A stretch of DNA of 64,000 bases from JBFHQE01 sp041592335 (GTDB lineage: Bacteria; Pseudomonadota; Gammaproteobacteria; Thiohalobacterales; Thiohalobacteraceae), in NCBI GenBank assembly GCA_041592335.1, contig JBFHQE010000004.1, positions 62,001 through 126,000 on the forward strand, read 5' to 3'. The position numbers were made by a program, and so were the translations under genes. Below the pieces are notes generated by a model, which saw only the letters and a list, made by a program, of their open reading frames with translations, had not been told where the DNA came from and made no database searches. Positions 41,570 through 52,057 of this stretch are shown here, in pieces. Every line of letters starts with the position of its first letter. Positions within the stretch are counted from its first letter, which is position 1.

Positions 41570-44080
41570 ATGACAAATAAAAATGAAGTACATATCTCAA
41601 TACTTGAGGATATTCGGGGTGCGCTGGATATTATCCCCGCGGGAATTTTTCTTACTGATCTGCCTGGGAGAATTCTCTATGTCAACAAAGAATGGTGTCG
41701 GATCACCGGGCTTGGCGAAAACCAGGCAAAGGGGGTTAGTTGGACGAACGTTGTATATGAGGAAGATAAATCCTTTGCGCTTGAATTGTGGGAAACTCTT
41801 TTAGTCAACAATGAGCGCTTTGAGGCGGAATTAAGGTTCTCATGTCACAACTTAAAAACACGATGGGTGCTTTGTAAAGCGCAACCATATGTAGCACGCG
41901 ATGGCAAGATAACTGGCTATCTTGGAAAAATAATTGATATTCAAAAACGCAAGAATGCTGAAACCAAACTTGAGGAATCAAGGGATTTTCTACAGGCTCT
42001 CTATGATGCATCGCCCGATATGATTTTTCTTCATGGGCCAGATGGAAAAGTGCTCGATGTAAATCAAAATACGCTGGATACATATGGCTATACCCTGGAG
42101 GAAATGACGACCCTACCTTTTGAAAACTTCTCTGGCGTTGGCTGCAGCATGGAGCAGGCTAGATCGTATCTAGAGAGCGCCGGAAAGGGCGAGAAAGTTG
42201 ATTTTGAATGGATGGCAAGCAGAAAAGACGGCGTAGAATTCGCCGTCGAGGTGCGACTAAGAAGAATCGCTGACTCGGATAACAGCAGCAATATCGTCGC
42301 AGTAGTTCGTGATATACGCGAACAGAAATTGGCTCAACAGGCATTACGCAGTAGTGAAGATAGATTTCGCAATCTAGTAGAAGCCACCAGCGACTGGATC
42401 TGGGAAGCTGATCAGGATTTCAAGTACACCTATGTAAGCCCGCAGGTCAATAATATTTTAGGATATGATCCGAGCGATCTATATGAAATGACCCCCTTTG
42501 ATCTAATGCGCGATGACGAAGCTTCTCGCATCAAGGCCATGTTTTCCAATAATCGGGGAGACCATCAGCCTTTTTCATGCCTCGAAAATATCAACCTACA
42601 TAAAGATGGTTATGAAGTTGTATTGGAGACCAGCGGCATTCCTCTTTTTGACGATGAGGGCAACTTCCGAGGATACCGTGGAATCGATCGCGACATTACT
42701 GACAGAAAAATTATCGAAGATGCTCGTGCTGCTGAAATTCAGCGACTGGAAAACATCAGCAGAATATCGCTGATTTTTGAATCGACTCTGGATATGGATG
42801 AGATGCTGAAATCCGTCATTGAAGAAGTACGCCTGATCTTCAATTGTGATCGAACCTTCGTACTTTCGCCATTCATTCCTACTAACAGCCATGTAAATGT
42901 GGCCTATGAGTCAATTTCTCCTGACATAGAAAAATCAAAGGCTAACAATAGCAACATTGCCGCAACCTCTGGCGCCAGATCGGTATTACGGAACGTGGTA
43001 GATGTTAAACGACCTGTCATTCTAAACAAGGGTCTAATTGGAAAAATAGCTAATGAAGGATATGAAGTTCCTGCCGCGAAGGCAGAAATGTTAATGGCTA
43101 TGTACCCCAAATCAGGCGATGCATGGATACTCGGCATTCAGCAATATACACATGAGCGCAAATGGACTGAGCCGGAATGCGCCCTTTTCCATGAAATATC
43201 AATCAGGACTGCTAGCGCCTTGAGCAACCTTATCTATTTGCGACAGTCGCAAGAGGCAAGTGAAAAACTCGCTGAAGCGCAGTCACAGCTAATGCAGACA
43301 GAGAAAATGGCCTCTATTGGCCAACTGGCTGCGGGTGTCGCACACGAAATTAATAATCCACTTGGTTATGTTTCCTCGAATATTTCAGTACTCAAAGAGC
43401 ACTTGAATGATCTATTCATGTTATTGAATGCTTACGAAGACACCATTTCCAACGGGACAACCGGGATAAAAGATATCGGCCAACTCGATACCCTTAAGCA
43501 GAAAATTGATCTGACTTATCTCAGTCAAGACATCCCCAATATAATCAGCGAGTCAGAAGAGGGCTTGGCCCGAGTAAAAGATATTGTTCGAGACATGAAA
43601 GATTATTCTCGTGTTGATTCAGGAATTGTCTGGGAATATGTCGACTTATCGGACCTCATGGATAGGGCGCTTAAAATCGTCTGGAACGAGCTAAAGTACA
43701 AGGCTGAGATTAAGAAAAATTACCATAAAATTCCCGCAATCCAATGCATACCAACCCAGATCAGCCAGGTAATTGTGAATTTGCTGGTTAATGCTGCTCA
43801 ATCCATAACGACCTTCGGTAAAATACATCTAAACCTTTTTCTACTCACTGAGGGATGGGTGTGCATTGAAATCCGGGATACTGGAGAAGGTATCCCACAA
43901 GACAGAATAAAAAAATTATTCGACCCCTTCTTTACAACCAAGCCGGTTGGGAAGGGAACGGGACTCGGTTTATCAGTTTCATACAAAATAATAAATGCCC
44001 ATGATGGTCGAATTGAGGTTGAAAGCCACGTGGGATGTGGCACAAGCTTTAAAGTACACCTACCAGTAGCTCAATCGTAA
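41570..44080 (+). CDS. Multi-PAS/GAF sensor histidine kinase
   Basis: An 836-residue cytoplasmic kinase without transmembrane segments. Three PAS domains (about 10-130, 135-255 and 260-380, each ending in a DIxDRK/DIREQK-type linker), then a GAF-like region (about 395-560) and a kinase core. His592 sits in AAGVAHEINNPLGYVS; the N box is NLLVNAAQSI and the G boxes are DTGEGIPQDRIKKLFDPFFTTK and GKGTGLGLSVSYKI. It lacks a receiver of its own; the REC/HD-GYP protein at 45585 is the likely partner. AT-rich codon use. Confidence 0.9.
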   Translation: MTNKNEVHISILEDIRGALDIIPAGIFLTDLPGRILYVNKEWCRITGLGENQAKGVSWTNVVYEEDKSFALELWETLLVNNERFEAELRFSCHNLKTRWVLCKAQPYVARDGKITGYLGKIIDIQKRKNAETKLEESRDFLQALYDASPDMIFLHGPDGKVLDVNQNTLDTYGYTLEEMTTLPFENFSGVGCSMEQARSYLESAGKGEKVDFEWMASRKDGVEFAVEVRLRRIADSDNSSNIVAVVRDIREQKLAQQALRSSEDRFRNLVEATSDWIWEADQDFKYTYVSPQVNNILGYDPSDLYEMTPFDLMRDDEASRIKAMFSNNRGDHQPFSCLENINLHKDGYEVVLETSGIPLFDDEGNFRGYRGIDRDITDRKIIEDARAAEIQRLENISRISLIFESTLDMDEMLKSVIEEVRLIFNCDRTFVLSPFIPTNSHVNVAYESISPDIEKSKANNSNIAATSGARSVLRNVVDVKRPVILNKGLIGKIANEGYEVPAAKAEMLMAMYPKSGDAWILGIQQYTHERKWTEPECALFHEISIRTASALSNLIYLRQSQEASEKLAEAQSQLMQTEKMASIGQLAAGVAHEINNPLGYVSSNISVLKEHLNDLFMLLNAYEDTISNGTTGIKDIGQLDTLKQKIDLTYLSQDIPNIISESEEGLARVKDIVRDMKDYSRVDSGIVWEYVDLSDLMDRALKIVWNELKYKAEIKKNYHKIPAIQCIPTQISQVIVNLLVNAAQSITTFGKIHLNLFLLTEGWVCIEIRDTGEGIPQDRIKKLFDPFFTTKPVGKGTGLGLSVSYKIINAHDGRIEVESHVGCGTSFKVHLPVAQS

Positions 44081-44352
44081 AAATTTCTCTAGCTAAAACA
44101 ATCGCTTGTACCCATTTATTTGCCCTACCCCCACTACGTACGTGTAGCGGAATGCATAAAAGTAGTGAAACAATGAATAAATACCGTTATATTTGTACAT
44201 GTTTAATATTTCGATATTTTCGATATTATTTATATACATAAACATTGTAACCAAAATGAATTAAGTCCAACCAAAATCGTCAATGATTGACTTTTAAACT
44301 TGGATGTGCCTGAAAGAATTTGAAACATTTCCGTTATGGAGTTTTGACGTAA

Positions 44353-45540
44353 ATGCTCTCAGCTTACCTTCTTACCATCGCGCTAATGGGCGAGGCGCTA
44401 CTACTGATGGCGCTATATCTAATCCAGTTAAAAAGAAAAATAACAGCTGCCAGGGAAAGGGAAAATGGGGTAGGTGGACAATTAGAAATCTTGACATTAG
44501 AACCAGTTGGGCATGAAAACCATCTTAGATATATCGAATACGAAATCAAGAGAACTTATAGCCAATTATCCAAGATGCAGGATGCTGGCGAAAGCTTAGA
44601 AAACTGCAAATTCGTCGAATGGCGCGTCAAATTTCTAAGCGCGGAAAAGGAATGCATTAACGCATCAAGGCCTGGGAATAACCAGATACCCTTTTGGAAG
44701 AACTGGCTAAATTACATCCGCGACCAGTTTCCGGTTTCCGAAGAATGCTCATCAACTGCTACTCGCTATGAGATGGCTTTACAGGAAATAGAAATTCTAA
44801 ACAAAAAAAATACAGCCTATGAAAAAAGAATTAAAAACATGGAACACTTCAAACATTTATTTCTCGACCTAAAAGAAAAATTCAATGATATGCAGGAAAC
44901 CCACAATGGCATTATCCTCGAGGTCGAAAAACATCTACCGGAAGCTGACCGTAGCAGGGAACTTAAAAAGCTGCTAACACGCATAGGCCTTGAAAGAACG
45001 ATTATTCAACATAAATTATCAACAATCAGAAAAGAGTGTAACAGTTTATTTAATACCATAGGCATTCATCCCGTTGAGAAAAATAGTACCGATGACCTTA
45101 TAACACTTGATTTATCTAACGGGATCCACTCATCAATAGACATCATAGAAAACAATATTGACCAATTCAAAAATCTTGTATTTCAACAAAGGATGCGCAT
45201 TGAGAAATTAAATGCAGAAGTTAAGTCTCTCAAGCACTCACCTACTGAATCCAAGAATATAAATAATATGACACTCAAGTTATCCATGAAGAATGAAGAA
45301 CTTGGTCGCTTAGTTACCACGCTGCAAAAAGAAAACTCCTGCCTATCAGATCAGATCCAACTACACATGAAGTCAGAGCTGGAAAATAGTCAAAAGTTAA
45401 AGGAAAAACTCGCAGAATTCTCAAGAAAGCTCATCGACAAGGATATGGCATATGCAACACTTGAATCTGAATTTTTGATAATTGAAAAAAAATATCTTGA
45501 GCTGCATAAAACACACGAAGGATGCAAACAGGCAATTTAA
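44353..45540 (+). CDS. Membrane-anchored coiled-coil protein
   Basis: A 395-residue protein: an N-terminal transmembrane helix (MLSAYLLTIALMGEALLLMA) followed by about 350 residues of mostly coiled coil, rich in Lys, Glu, Asn and Leu. It has no enzymatic domain. It lies between the sensor kinase and the HD-GYP response regulator in the same direction, with 44 bases to the latter, so it may be a scaffold of that signalling pathway. AT-rich and Lys-rich like its neighbours. No family recognised. Confidence 0.7.
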   Translation: MLSAYLLTIALMGEALLLMALYLIQLKRKITAARERENGVGGQLEILTLEPVGHENHLRYIEYEIKRTYSQLSKMQDAGESLENCKFVEWRVKFLSAEKECINASRPGNNQIPFWKNWLNYIRDQFPVSEECSSTATRYEMALQEIEILNKKNTAYEKRIKNMEHFKHLFLDLKEKFNDMQETHNGIILEVEKHLPEADRSRELKKLLTRIGLERTIIQHKLSTIRKECNSLFNTIGIHPVEKNSTDDLITLDLSNGIHSSIDIIENNIDQFKNLVFQQRMRIEKLNAEVKSLKHSPTESKNINNMTLKLSMKNEELGRLVTTLQKENSCLSDQIQLHMKSELENSQKLKEKLAEFSRKLIDKDMAYATLESEFLIIEKKYLELHKTHEGCKQAI

Positions 45541-45584
45541 TATTGCAAATATATTCCTGAATAACAGAAAAAAGGGACTAATTA

Positions 45585-46871
45585 GTGAATAAAAATATCG
45601 AGAGGACCGCAAGCATACTTGTCGTCGACGACGAGAAAAACATTCTTTCATCTTTAGAAAGACTTCTGCGAAGACAGGGGTTCGAAATTATAAAGGCTTC
45701 GAATGCTCAGGATGGCCTGCATTTGCTAAGCAATACTCATATTGACCTGATTATTACTGATATGCGTATGCCCGGAATGGGAGGAGCTGAATTTCTTTCC
45801 CTTGCTGCCAAGTCACATCCAAACATTGTCAGGATTGTGTTAACTGGCTATGCCGACCTGGATTCAGCTATGGATGCCATTAACAGTGGCGATATATATC
45901 GCTATGTTAGTAAACCATGGAACGATTCAGACTTGATAAATGCAATACGTTCCGGCCTTGAAAAGAAATTCCTTAAAGATGAGCGAATTCGACTAACGAA
46001 ACTGGTTGCAAAAAAAAACCAACAGCTCAAAGAATTAAATACTCAACTTGAAGCCAAAGTTAATAAAAGCACGCATGAATTAGAGGAGGCTAACAAAAAG
46101 CTCAACTCCCACAGTAAAATGATCGACGAAAGCTACTTAAATACAGTCAAGGTGTTTTCGGATGTCATCGATATGCGTAGTGAACATCTAAAAGGACACT
46201 CAAGGAGAGTGGCGGAATTATCTGTGGCCGTATCAAAGAAACTTGGTCTATCAGGCAGCGATTTCAAGGATATATTATACGCGGCTTTGCTGCACGATCT
46301 TGCAAAAATATCATTACCTGATTCAGTTATTAATAAAGCGGACAACAGAGTCACACCTGAGGAGCTAAAACTAATACAAAGGTTGCCGGTTGTAACCGAA
46401 GGATTGTTGATGCCGATGAAGGCTCTCCGCAATGCGGCAAAATTAATCAGGTCTCACCATGAGCATTGGGACGGAACAGGTTACCCAGACGGAAAGAAGG
46501 GTGAGTCAATACCCATCGGGGCTCGCATTATCAGTATCGCCGATGATTACTGTTCAATAGCAGATGCGGAGAAAGCGAGATTGTACATTTTACAAAATAG
46601 CGGAAAAATTTATGATCCGAGAATTGTAACCGTTTTTTTTGAATTGAACGAATTATCAGCACAAAATGCAATACCACCCCAAAAAGCCTCAGAAAAAAAA
46701 ATCAAATCCTCTGACCTAAAGTCTGGAATGACCCTTTCCATGGATCTTATAACCCCCGATGGTACCAAGTTGCTTGATGCCGGGTTTGTACTTGACGATC
46801 ACGTTATCGATAGCATTTTTTTGATAGAACAGAGCTTTGAAAAAAACATGGAAATATTTATACACGAATAG
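45585..46871 (+). CDS. Response regulator with HD-GYP domain (c-di-GMP phosphodiesterase-like)
   Basis: A 428-residue RpfG-type regulator: receiver domain (about 10-125, phospho-acceptor Asp in LIITDMRMPG, YVSKPW), a coiled-coil linker (about 130-190), then HD-GYP with GHSRRVAEL, LLHDLAKISLP and HHEHWDGTGYPDG. The HD motif and GYP motif are present. After GARIISIADDY the usual YDALT...R-x-Y-R stretch is shortened, about 20 residues missing, before SGKIYDPRIV. Activity may be altered. The C-terminal part (about 375-428) is an extra small domain. Confidence 0.85.
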   Translation: MNKNIERTASILVVDDEKNILSSLERLLRRQGFEIIKASNAQDGLHLLSNTHIDLIITDMRMPGMGGAEFLSLAAKSHPNIVRIVLTGYADLDSAMDAINSGDIYRYVSKPWNDSDLINAIRSGLEKKFLKDERIRLTKLVAKKNQQLKELNTQLEAKVNKSTHELEEANKKLNSHSKMIDESYLNTVKVFSDVIDMRSEHLKGHSRRVAELSVAVSKKLGLSGSDFKDILYAALLHDLAKISLPDSVINKADNRVTPEELKLIQRLPVVTEGLLMPMKALRNAAKLIRSHHEHWDGTGYPDGKKGESIPIGARIISIADDYCSIADAEKARLYILQNSGKIYDPRIVTVFFELNELSAQNAIPPQKASEKKIKSSDLKSGMTLSMDLITPDGTKLLDAGFVLDDHVIDSIFLIEQSFEKNMEIFIHE

Positions 46872-47013
46872 CCACTGTTGATTGCGGCCATAGATTTTCC
46901 GCAGCCGGGAATTTCGCTTTCCAGTCTAAGCCAAAAGACAGCCGTTTCCTGCCACGGGATGTGTTATATTTCTGCGTATTGTATGGTTCCACAACCCGAG
47001 CAGATACTAAACC

Positions 47014-47856
47014 ATGGCTAAGAACAAAAGCGCTGGAAAAAAACCGCTACCCAAGAATCCCAAACCAAAAATGGCTGAAAAGGCCGACCGACACAAACTC
47101 TACGAACAATCCGTGCAGGATACGGAGTTTGAATACGAATTCGTGGATGAAACCTACAAGCGGATACGTGGCAAAACGGCATCGCTGCTGAGAGAGGATT
47201 TCTGCGGTACCGCGCAGATGTGCTGCCAGTGGGTGCAGGGAAGACCGACCAATCGCGCCATCGGTGTCGACCTCGATGAAGAAGTGCTGGGCTGGGGTAA
47301 AGACAATAACGTTGTTCGCCTGTCGGATGAAGAACGCACGCGCCTGACCCTGTTGCAGGACGATGTTCTGAAGGTCGAGACCGAATCTCCGGATATCGTG
47401 ATCGCGATGAATTTTTCCTACCAACTGTTCATGACGCGCGAGCTGTTACGGCAATATTTCGCGCGCGTGCACGGCGCGCTGGCGGATGATGGTGTTTTCA
47501 TCATCGACGTGTTTGGTGGCTACGAGGCCTACCAGGAGATGGAGGAAAAAACCAAGCACAAGAACTTCACCTACGTCTGGGATCAACACAGCTACGATCC
47601 GATCACTGGCCAGATGACCTGCTACATCCATTTCCATTTCAAGGATGGCTCCAAACTGAAGAAGGCGTTCGAGTATCACTGGCGTCTCTGGTCGCTGCCC
47701 GAGCTGCAGGAAATCATGGCCGAGGCCGGCTTCAAGAATGTCACCGTCTACTGGCAGGGCACGGATGAAGACGGCGAGGGCGACGGTAACTTCCTGCCAG
47801 CCGAGCGTGGCGACGCCGACCCCGGCTGGATCGCCTTCATCTCGGGTGAAAAATAG
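47014..47856 (+). CDS. Class I SAM-dependent methyltransferase
   Basis: A 280-residue protein with a Lys/Pro-rich N-terminus (KNKSAGKKPLPKNPKPKMA) and a Rossmann methyltransferase fold (about 45-240). The SAM-binding loop reads LREDFCGTAQMCCQWVQGRP, with the acidic ribose-binding residue in AIGVDLDEEVL. The substrate cannot be told. It is separated from its neighbours by more than 140 bases on both sides, so it is probably transcribed alone. Confidence 0.82.
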   Translation: MAKNKSAGKKPLPKNPKPKMAEKADRHKLYEQSVQDTEFEYEFVDETYKRIRGKTASLLREDFCGTAQMCCQWVQGRPTNRAIGVDLDEEVLGWGKDNNVVRLSDEERTRLTLLQDDVLKVETESPDIVIAMNFSYQLFMTRELLRQYFARVHGALADDGVFIIDVFGGYEAYQEMEEKTKHKNFTYVWDQHSYDPITGQMTCYIHFHFKDGSKLKKAFEYHWRLWSLPELQEIMAEAGFKNVTVYWQGTDEDGEGDGNFLPAERGDADPGWIAFISGEK

Positions 47857-47999
47857 CTTTATTAACAATAAATTATCAATCAAACAATAAACTAATTACT
47901 GCATAAATATCCTTTCGCCAAGTGCGAGATATGACGTGATATTATCTCGCTCATTTCACGTTTCAATGACCTATACGCGACAGCCCCGAGGAGCTAGTT

Positions 48000-49184
48000 A
48001 TGATTAAACCTGTCGGTTCAGACGAGCTAAACCCCTTATTCGTCTACAATTCAGACGAACACGCCCGTCTGAGTAAAGAAGCAGAAACCTTACCTTCCAT
48101 CGTTATCAGTTCAGCTGCGGCAGGTAACGCTGTCATGATGGGCGGCGGTTATTTCAACCCGCTGACCGGCTACATGAATGTCGCCGATGCAATGGGCTGT
48201 GCCGAAGACATGAAGATGACCAATGGTCAGTTCTTCCCGGTACCGGTTCTGAACCTGGTAACAGATGCGTCTTCCATTCAGGGTGCCAAGCGTATTGCCT
48301 TGCGCGACCCGAACGTTGAAGGCAACCCGATCATCGCGATTCAGGATGTCGAAGCCATCGAAGAAATCACCGATGAGCAGATGGCCACCATGACCATGAA
48401 GGTCTACCGCACCGACGACAGTGAACACCCGGGCGTGGCAGCATTCAATTCCGTTGGCCGTTTCGCGATCTCCGGTCCGATCCAGGTGCTGAATTTCAGC
48501 TACTTCATCACTGATTTCCCGGACACCTTCCGCACCGCGGTTGAAATCCGCAACGAAATCCAGGAACGCGGCTGGAAGAAGGTCGTTGCCTTCCAGACTC
48601 GTAACCCGATGCACCTTGCGCACGAAGAACTGTGCCACATGGCCATGGACCGCCTGGGCTGCGATGGCCTGGTGATTCACATGCTGCTCGGCAAACTGAA
48701 GGCGGGCGATATCCCGGCCCCGGTTCGCGATGCTGCTATTCGCAAGATGGTTGAACTGTACTTCCCGCCGAACAGCGCCATGGTTACCGGTTACGGTTTC
48801 GACATGCTCTATGCCGGTCCGCGTGAAGCCGTACTGCACGCTTACTTCCGTCAGAACATGGGCGCCACTTACTTCATCGTCGGTCGTGACCACGCCGGGG
48901 TGGGTGACTACTATGGTGCCTTCGACGCGCAGACCATTTTCGATGAAGTACCGGCCGGTGCGCTCGACATCGAAATCTTCAAGGCGGATCACACTGCCTG
49001 GTCGAAGAAGCTGAACAAGGTCGTGATGATGCGCGAAGCGCCGGATCACGAAAAAGAAGACTTCGTTCTGCTGTCTGGCACCAAGGTTCGCGAAATGCTG
49101 GGTAACGGCATTGCGCCACCGAAGGAATTCTCGCGTCCTGAAGTGGCACAGATTCTGATCAATTACTATCAGAGCCTGAACTAG
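48000..49184 (+). CDS. sat: Sulfate adenylyltransferase (ATP sulfurylase)
   Basis: A 394-residue homo-oligomeric ATP sulfurylase of the Sat/Met3 type. The nucleotide-binding motifs are FQTRNPMHLAHEEL and GRDHAGVGDYYGAFDAQ. In sulfur oxidisers it runs in reverse, converting adenylyl sulfate and pyrophosphate to ATP and sulfate after AprBA. GAGGAGCTAGTT gives the ribosome binding site. Codon use is biased toward preferred codons, consistent with high expression. A strong terminator follows, so the gene is monocistronic; aprBA is not in the window. Confidence 0.95.
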   Translation: MIKPVGSDELNPLFVYNSDEHARLSKEAETLPSIVISSAAAGNAVMMGGGYFNPLTGYMNVADAMGCAEDMKMTNGQFFPVPVLNLVTDASSIQGAKRIALRDPNVEGNPIIAIQDVEAIEEITDEQMATMTMKVYRTDDSEHPGVAAFNSVGRFAISGPIQVLNFSYFITDFPDTFRTAVEIRNEIQERGWKKVVAFQTRNPMHLAHEELCHMAMDRLGCDGLVIHMLLGKLKAGDIPAPVRDAAIRKMVELYFPPNSAMVTGYGFDMLYAGPREAVLHAYFRQNMGATYFIVGRDHAGVGDYYGAFDAQTIFDEVPAGALDIEIFKADHTAWSKKLNKVVMMREAPDHEKEDFVLLSGTKVREMLGNGIAPPKEFSRPEVAQILINYYQSLN

Positions 49185-49205
49185 GTAAATCGGACGCAAG
49201 TCCAG

Positions 49206-49233
49206 AAAAACCGGGCTCTGCCCGGTTTTTTTT
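49206..49233 (+). terminator. Terminator after sat
   Basis: Hairpin AAAAACCGGGC / GCCCGGTTTTT with a TCT loop followed by eight T, starting 22 bases after the sat stop. Confidence 0.92.
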
Positions 49234-49320
49234 CGAAGTTGATTTCAGATTAGACTTGTTCTAGATTTCTGTGAGGCAGGCTTTTGATGACATCTGTAAA
49301 CAGGTGCAAAGGAAGCGATC

Positions 49321-50493
49321 ATGGAACAAGCCAAATCAGCCCGGTCCCGTTCTCTCCGAACGGCGATCACGTCCCCCGAACCGCCCACCGTACTTCACGA
49401 GCTGGTTAAAACCGCTGGTGTCACCATCAACGGCAACTGCCCCTGGGATATCCAGGTGAAAGATGCCGAGCTATACCATCGCGTGCTGACCCAGGGCTCG
49501 CTGGGATTCGGCGAAAGCTACATGGAAGGCCTCTGGGACAGTCACGAAATGGACGAAATGTTCTATCGCCTGATGCGCGCCGACATCGATGAGAAACTGG
49601 TCGGCTGGGCGAAACTGCGTCTGCTGGTGGAAGTCATTCGTCATCGACTGTTTAACCTGCAGTCCAGCGAACGCGCCTTCCAGGTCGGGGAAGAGCATTA
49701 CGATACCGGCAACGATGTCTTCGAGGCGATGCTGGATCCGACCATGAGCTACTCCTGCGCCTATTGGGCAAATGCCCGGACGCTGGAAGAAGCGCAACTG
49801 GCCAAGCTCGACATGATCTGCCGCAAGCTACAGCTCAAGTCCAGCGACCACTTGCTGGAAATCGGATGCGGCTGGGGCGGCCTGGCCCGGTTCGCGGCCG
49901 AACATTACGGCGTACAGGTAACAGGCATCACCGTCTCGCGCGAACAGAAGAAACTCGCTGAAGAACGCTGCGCGGGCCTGCCGGTCGAGATTCTGCTACA
50001 GGATTACCGCAACCTGGATGGACAATACGACAAGGTAGTGTCCGTCGGTATGTTTGAACATGTCGGTCCCAAAAACTACGCCACCTACTTCGATACCGTA
50101 TCCCGGCTGATGAAAGAGGATGGCCTGTTCCTACTGCATACCATCGGCATTCACAAAACAACGCCAACCGTCGATGCCTGGATCGACCGTTACATCTTCC
50201 CGAATGGCAAACTACCGTCCGCGGCAGAGTTATCCAGCGCGCTGGATGACCGCCTGTTGATAGAAGACTGGCACAACTTCGGTCAGGATTATGACCGCAC
50301 CCTGATGGCCTGGTGGGACAGGTTCGATCGCGCCTGGCCGGAACTCAAGGATAAATACAATCAGCGTTTCTATCGCATGTGGAAATATTATCTGCTGAGC
50401 TGCGCCGGCTTCTTCCGTTCACGGCAAGGCCAGTTATGGCAACTGGTACTCAGCAAGCGCACTCGACAGAAACAGTATCATTCAGTCCGTTAA
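49321..50493 (+). CDS. cfa: Cyclopropane-fatty-acyl-phospholipid synthase
   Basis: A 390-residue Cfa enzyme: an N-terminal lipid-binding domain (about 1-110) and a SAM methyltransferase domain (about 115-380). Signatures: YDTGNDVFEAMLDPTMSYSCAYW, the SAM loop LEIGCGWGGLARFAAEHYG, and MFEHVGPKNYATYF. It adds a methylene bridge to cis-double bonds of membrane lipids, protecting against acid and stress. TGCAAAGGAAGCGATC before ATG gives the ribosome binding site. Confidence 0.94.
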   Translation: MEQAKSARSRSLRTAITSPEPPTVLHELVKTAGVTINGNCPWDIQVKDAELYHRVLTQGSLGFGESYMEGLWDSHEMDEMFYRLMRADIDEKLVGWAKLRLLVEVIRHRLFNLQSSERAFQVGEEHYDTGNDVFEAMLDPTMSYSCAYWANARTLEEAQLAKLDMICRKLQLKSSDHLLEIGCGWGGLARFAAEHYGVQVTGITVSREQKKLAEERCAGLPVEILLQDYRNLDGQYDKVVSVGMFEHVGPKNYATYFDTVSRLMKEDGLFLLHTIGIHKTTPTVDAWIDRYIFPNGKLPSAAELSSALDDRLLIEDWHNFGQDYDRTLMAWWDRFDRAWPELKDKYNQRFYRMWKYYLLSCAGFFRSRQGQLWQLVLSKRTRQKQYHSVR

Positions 50494-50573
50494 ACTGACG
50501 CACGTCAAGCGTCGTTGAACCGGCTTTGACTATGCTATAAGGGAAACAGTGCATAGCAGAGGCGGAGGACGCA

Positions 50574-51974
50574 ATGGCCAAACTGACATTCCTGGGTGCC
50601 GTCGACGGGGTAACCGGCTCGTCTTATCTGATCGAAACCCATAAGCAACGCCTGTTACTTGAATGCGGGCTGTTCCAGGGGAGCCGCGATGAAGAAGAGG
50701 GCAATGAATCGCCTTTCCCCTACGATGTGAACAGCCTGGATGCCGTGGTTATTTCGCACGCGCATCTCGATCACAGCGGTCGTCTGCCCAGACTGGTCAA
50801 GGAAGGCTATCGCGGCCCTATCTATATGACGCCGCCAACCTATGACCTGCTGCAGATCATGCTCAAGGACGCCGCTTTCCTCGCGCAACGGGACGCCGAC
50901 TGGGAAAACAAACGTCGCCGTCGTTCCGGCAAGGACATTATCGAACCGCTCTACACAATTGAAGATGTCGAGGACACGCTTGCCCAGTGCCAGCAGATCG
51001 AATACCGCCAGCTGAGTGACATCCTGCAAGGCGTAAAACTCTGCTATCGCGATGCCGGCCACATTCTTGGTTCATCCATTGTCGAACTGTTTTTCGAGGA
51101 GGGCGGTGAAACCCGCAAGCTGGTGTTCTCCGGCGACCTGGGGAACAGTTGTGCCGCCTTGCTGCGTGATCCCGAAATTGTGAACGAAGCCGACGTGCTG
51201 TTGCTGGAATCCACTTATGGCGACCGCAACCATCGGCCAATGACTGAAACCCTGGCCGAGTTTGAGTCCATCATCACGGAGGCGGCCAGCCACAACGGCA
51301 ATATTTTAATTCCATCCTTCGCCGTGGGCCGAACCCAGGAAGTCATCTTCCGCCTGGGCGAAATGTACCAAGCGGGAAAACTGGACCAGCTCGCCGTGTT
51401 TCTCGACAGCCCCATGGCGATTGCGGCCACCGAGGTTTACCACCGTTACCAGGATGTGTTTAACCGCGAGGACAGCGCCGCGTTCAAACAGGCGAACTCG
51501 AAAAGCCTGCACACTTTTCTACCCGTGCTGCAGTATTCGCGCACGACCGAAGATTCCATGGCGCTCAATAACATCCATTCAGGCGCCATCATCATCGCTG
51601 GAAGCGGCATGTGCACCGGCGGCCGCATCAAGCATCACCTGAAACATAACCTGTGGCGCAAGGAAAGCCATGTGATCATCGTCGGCTTCCAGGCGCGCGG
51701 GACGCCGGGCAGGGCGCTGGTAGACGGTGCTGAAAAACTTTACCTGGCGGGCGAGGAAATCGTTGTGCGCGCCAGCATTCATACCCTGGGAGGATTCTCC
51801 GCGCATGCCAGCCAGACGCAACTGCTGGACTGGGTGTCCCATTTCAAAAAGTCGCGGCCATCGATCTACCTGATCCATGGCGAGACCGGCGCCAAGGAAG
51901 TGCTCAAATCCGAACTTGAAAACAAGGGCTTTCCCGCCACCATCCCAGCGGCCGGCCAGACTATTAACCTGTAG
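50574..51974 (+). CDS. Metallo-beta-lactamase/beta-CASP RNA-processing nuclease
   Basis: A 466-residue beta-CASP protein. The zinc motif is HAHLDHSGRLP (HxHxDH); further motifs are DAGHILGSS, FSGDLGN, IPSFAVGRTQEVIF, the beta-CASP region around SGMCTGGRIKHHL, and the C-terminal HTLGGFSAHASQ of the RMMBL domain. It would act as an RNA endo- or exonuclease similar to archaeal CPSF and bacterial YsiA-type enzymes. It follows cfa by 80 bases on the same strand. Role in the cell unknown. Confidence 0.92.
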   Translation: MAKLTFLGAVDGVTGSSYLIETHKQRLLLECGLFQGSRDEEEGNESPFPYDVNSLDAVVISHAHLDHSGRLPRLVKEGYRGPIYMTPPTYDLLQIMLKDAAFLAQRDADWENKRRRRSGKDIIEPLYTIEDVEDTLAQCQQIEYRQLSDILQGVKLCYRDAGHILGSSIVELFFEEGGETRKLVFSGDLGNSCAALLRDPEIVNEADVLLLESTYGDRNHRPMTETLAEFESIITEAASHNGNILIPSFAVGRTQEVIFRLGEMYQAGKLDQLAVFLDSPMAIAATEVYHRYQDVFNREDSAAFKQANSKSLHTFLPVLQYSRTTEDSMALNNIHSGAIIIAGSGMCTGGRIKHHLKHNLWRKESHVIIVGFQARGTPGRALVDGAEKLYLAGEEIVVRASIHTLGGFSAHASQTQLLDWVSHFKKSRPSIYLIHGETGAKEVLKSELENKGFPATIPAAGQTINL

Positions 51975-52057
51975 GCCAAAATACTCGTTGCGGAGCGCCA
52001 TGATTAGGCGCAAGATCGCGCCGTTTTATTTTCGCTCCATTCGAGTCGAGGTCTCCC

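Noticed and set aside
48111..49199. 362-codon frame antisense to sat
   Set aside because: Long only because of the GC-rich preferred codons of sat; no ribosome binding site and no known family, while sat is certain.
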